Shown here: one piece after another, positions 62,437 to 64,000 of the stretch
How positions within the stretch are numbered: position 1 is the first letter of the stretch
How the letters are laid out: each line of letters begins with the position of its first letter
DNA from: UBA1479 sp002706405
Lineage (GTDB): Bacteria; Pseudomonadota; Alphaproteobacteria; Rhodospirillales; Casp-alpha2
Assembly: GCA_963972255.1 (NCBI GenBank)
Contig: CAXATO010000010.1
Location: 62,001 to 126,000 of the forward strand
Direction: 5' to 3'
Length of the DNA stretch: 64,000 nt
The notes under the pieces: generated by a model
What the model was told of the DNA's origin: nothing
Databases searched by the model: none
The model's input: the letters and a program-made list of their open reading frames with translations, nothing else
Made by a program: the position numbers and the translations under genes

Positions 62437-64000
62437 ATGGCGCCCATCGGCCCCGTGTCCCTTGAACAGGCCTTTGCCCGCCACCAGGCCGGTGACATCG
62501 CCGGCGCGGTAGACATGTATCGTGCGTTCCTGGCCGCCAACCCGGGGCACGGTGACGCAGTGCATCTGCTTGGCGTCGCGTTGATGCAGGGCGGGGATTT
62601 GGCGGCGGCAAGGACGACGTTGGAACAGGCTGTGGCCATGGACGCGACCAAGGCCGCATGGTGGAACAACCTGGCCCTTGCCCGCTATTACGCCGACGAT
62701 TTCCCGGGGGCCCGCGCGGCCAGCGACCGCGCCCTGGCCCTGGAGCCGGGCAATCCGGATTTTCTGAACAACCGCGGTTTGGCGCGGCAGAAGTTGGATA
62801 ATCTCGATGGTGCAATCAACGATTTTGAAGCCGCCCTGAAACGCCAGACCCGCGACCCGGAATTGTTCCACAATTACGGCGTCGCCCTGCAGGCGGCGGC
62901 CCGGACCGAAGATGCGGCGCGCGCGTTCGAGGAAGCGCTGCGCATATCCGGCGGCTGGCCCGATTCCCATGCCAGCTTGGGCGCCATCTACTTCAAACTC
63001 GGCCGCCGTGAAGATGCCTTCGAGGCCTGCCGCAAGGCGGTCGCCCTCGACCCTTTCCATCAGGGCGCGCATGAATGCTTCAAGACCCTGAAATGGGAAA
63101 GCGGCCAACAGGACCAGATGCACGACACCTACCGCTGGGTATGCCGCGAACTGCCTGACCATCCCATGGCGCATCTGCAATATGGACGATGCCTGGTGAC
63201 GGATCATTGGTTTCGGGAAGCGGAACCGGTGTTGCGTCGGGCCATCGCCCTGGCGCCCGACAACGCCCAGGCCCACGGCCAGCTTGGCGCGGCGCTGTCC
63301 GCCTTGGGCCGCCACGACGAAGCCCTGGACGCCTTGGCACGGGCCGTTGAATTGGATCCCGAGGATCCGGAAATTCTGGAAATTCAGGGTGAGGTTCTGC
63401 TGCGCATCGGGCGCCCCGCCGAGGCGGTGGCACCCCTGCGGGGGGCGCATGCCCGCAATCCGCGGCGTTCGGAAACCTTGGGCCTTCTGACCATCGCCAT
63501 GACCGAAACGGAAGACCCGGATGTTGCCGGCATTGTCGATTACGATACGGCGGTAACCCAAATGTTCATCGACGTGCCCGACGGCTATGCCGATCTGCAG
63601 GCCTTCAACACCGCCCTGCATGCCGAGCTGGAAACCCGCCACGCGGCCCTGCCGCCGCCGATCAACCAGACCATGCGCGGCGGAACGCAAATTCCCGACA
63701 ACCTGTTCAACGGGCCGACCGGGACGGTCGCGCTGGTCAAAGCCGAAATCGTGAAATCTCTCCGGCGCTACATTGCGGGGCTGACGCCGGATGCCGATCA
63801 TCCCTTCCTGCGCTTCATCAATCCGGATTTCCGGTTCACCGGTGCCTGGTCGACAATCCTGCGCGGCACCGGCTATGACGCCAGCCACATCCATAACGAG
63901 GGCTGGTTGTCTGGTGTGTATTACGTGAAGGTTCCGGACCTGCCGGACGAGGTGTGGCAGACGGGTGAGGGGTGCCTGCAGGTCGGCGGCCCGCCCGATG
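62437..64000 (+). CDS. TPR protein with 2OG-Fe(II) oxygenase-like C-terminus (partial)
   Basis: At least 521 residues, open at the right edge. Residues 1-360 are about ten tetratricopeptide repeats (examples FLNNRGLARQKLDNLDGAI and GQLGAALSALGRHDEAL). From about 410 the sequence changes to an oxygenase-type domain: ASHIHNEGWLSGVYYVKVP fits the HxH-N-WLSGVYY signature of the 2OG-Fe(II) oxygenase_5 group. TPR-oxygenase fusions of this type are thought to hydroxylate proteins or cofactors; target unknown. ATG 62437 chosen as the first methionine before the repeats. Confidence 0.83.
   Translation, partial: MAPIGPVSLEQAFARHQAGDIAGAVDMYRAFLAANPGHGDAVHLLGVALMQGGDLAAARTTLEQAVAMDATKAAWWNNLALARYYADDFPGARAASDRALALEPGNPDFLNNRGLARQKLDNLDGAINDFEAALKRQTRDPELFHNYGVALQAAARTEDAARAFEEALRISGGWPDSHASLGAIYFKLGRREDAFEACRKAVALDPFHQGAHECFKTLKWESGQQDQMHDTYRWVCRELPDHPMAHLQYGRCLVTDHWFREAEPVLRRAIALAPDNAQAHGQLGAALSALGRHDEALDALARAVELDPEDPEILEIQGEVLLRIGRPAEAVAPLRGAHARNPRRSETLGLLTIAMTETEDPDVAGIVDYDTAVTQMFIDVPDGYADLQAFNTALHAELETRHAALPPPINQTMRGGTQIPDNLFNGPTGTVALVKAEIVKSLRRYIAGLTPDADHPFLRFINPDFRFTGAWSTILRGTGYDASHIHNEGWLSGVYYVKVPDLPDEVWQTGEGCLQVGGPPD

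Noticed and set aside
59394..62669. 1091-codon open frame on the minus strand
   Set aside because: Antisense shadow of the ABC ATPase, permease and reductase genes; high GC removes stops, and the translation is low-complexity Arg/Gly/Gln with no domain.
62371..63894. 507-codon open frame on the minus strand
   Set aside because: Antisense to the TPR gene; repetitive only because the TPRs are.

Overview
The window looks like the chromosome of a GC-rich alphaproteobacterium, most likely a Rhodospirillales-type organism. The evidence is a complete E. coli-like isc operon headed by cysE, an alphaproteobacterial direct-repeat LexA box, PAS-containing soluble histidine kinases, an Atm1-type ABC exporter, and EtfBA/GuaA/GuaB/ThiC proteins of alphaproteobacterial appearance. 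Coding density is high. No rRNA, CRISPR array, transposase or phage gene was seen; one tRNA gene is present.

Layout. 1-2458: tyrS (partial, minus) divergent from anmK, then an alpha/beta hydrolase. 2562-10604: cysE-iscR-desulfurase-iscS-iscU-iscA-hscB-hscA-fdx-iscX, an Fe-S assembly operon with an IscR-like site on a near-consensus promoter before cysE. 10626-19460: a PAS histidine kinase, a DUF599 membrane protein, mnmA, a PAS protein, a TauE-type permease, an Atm1-like exporter, a response regulator paired with an Hpt-like protein, and a small gene with a LexA box in its promoter. 19746-25556: a transglutaminase-like membrane protein, guaA and several secreted proteins of unknown function. 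25750-27053: a two-subunit ThDP decarboxylase whose genes are separated by a CACAGAG-rich inverted repeat.

27054-29552 is a lower-GC island with vsr, a C5-cytosine methyltransferase and an Eco29kI-type GIY-YIG restriction enzyme. It ends at a terminator shared with thiC, which has its own TPP riboswitch. 31783-35775 holds a nuclease-fold lipoprotein that has lost its catalytic residues, then a FetAB-like ABC pair, a mandelate racemase homologue and a D-2-hydroxyacid dehydrogenase, the last four tied together by three 4-nt ATGA overlaps. 35784-49189 is mostly housekeeping and unknown genes (DUF4126/TerB, hydrolase, TauD-like oxygenase, RsmB-like methyltransferase, guaB, rlmE, ppx/gppA, tRNA-Gln, response regulator, mnmC). 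49186-56599 contains argE, a MATE pump, a cyclic-nucleotide-domain protein, an internally duplicated unknown protein, a YeeE/YedE pair, a DMT permease and etfBA. 56933-64000 holds a second histidine kinase, a DUF3299 protein, a zinc-type operon (His-rich DUF2796 protein, ABC ATPase, permease) behind a Zur-like operator, an aldo/keto reductase and a TPR protein with a 2OG-Fe(II) oxygenase-like end that runs off the window.

Themes: sulfur and Fe-S supply (cysE/isc, Atm1, MnmA, YeeE, TauE) and metal handling (FetAB, Zur operon). The most unusual items are the mandelate racemase homologue with Arg at the Lys166 position inside a transporter operon, the putative Zur and IscR operators, the R-M/Vsr island, the CACAGAG inverted repeat and the tandem-duplicated SHGG protein. 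I did not find one clearly new multi-gene system.
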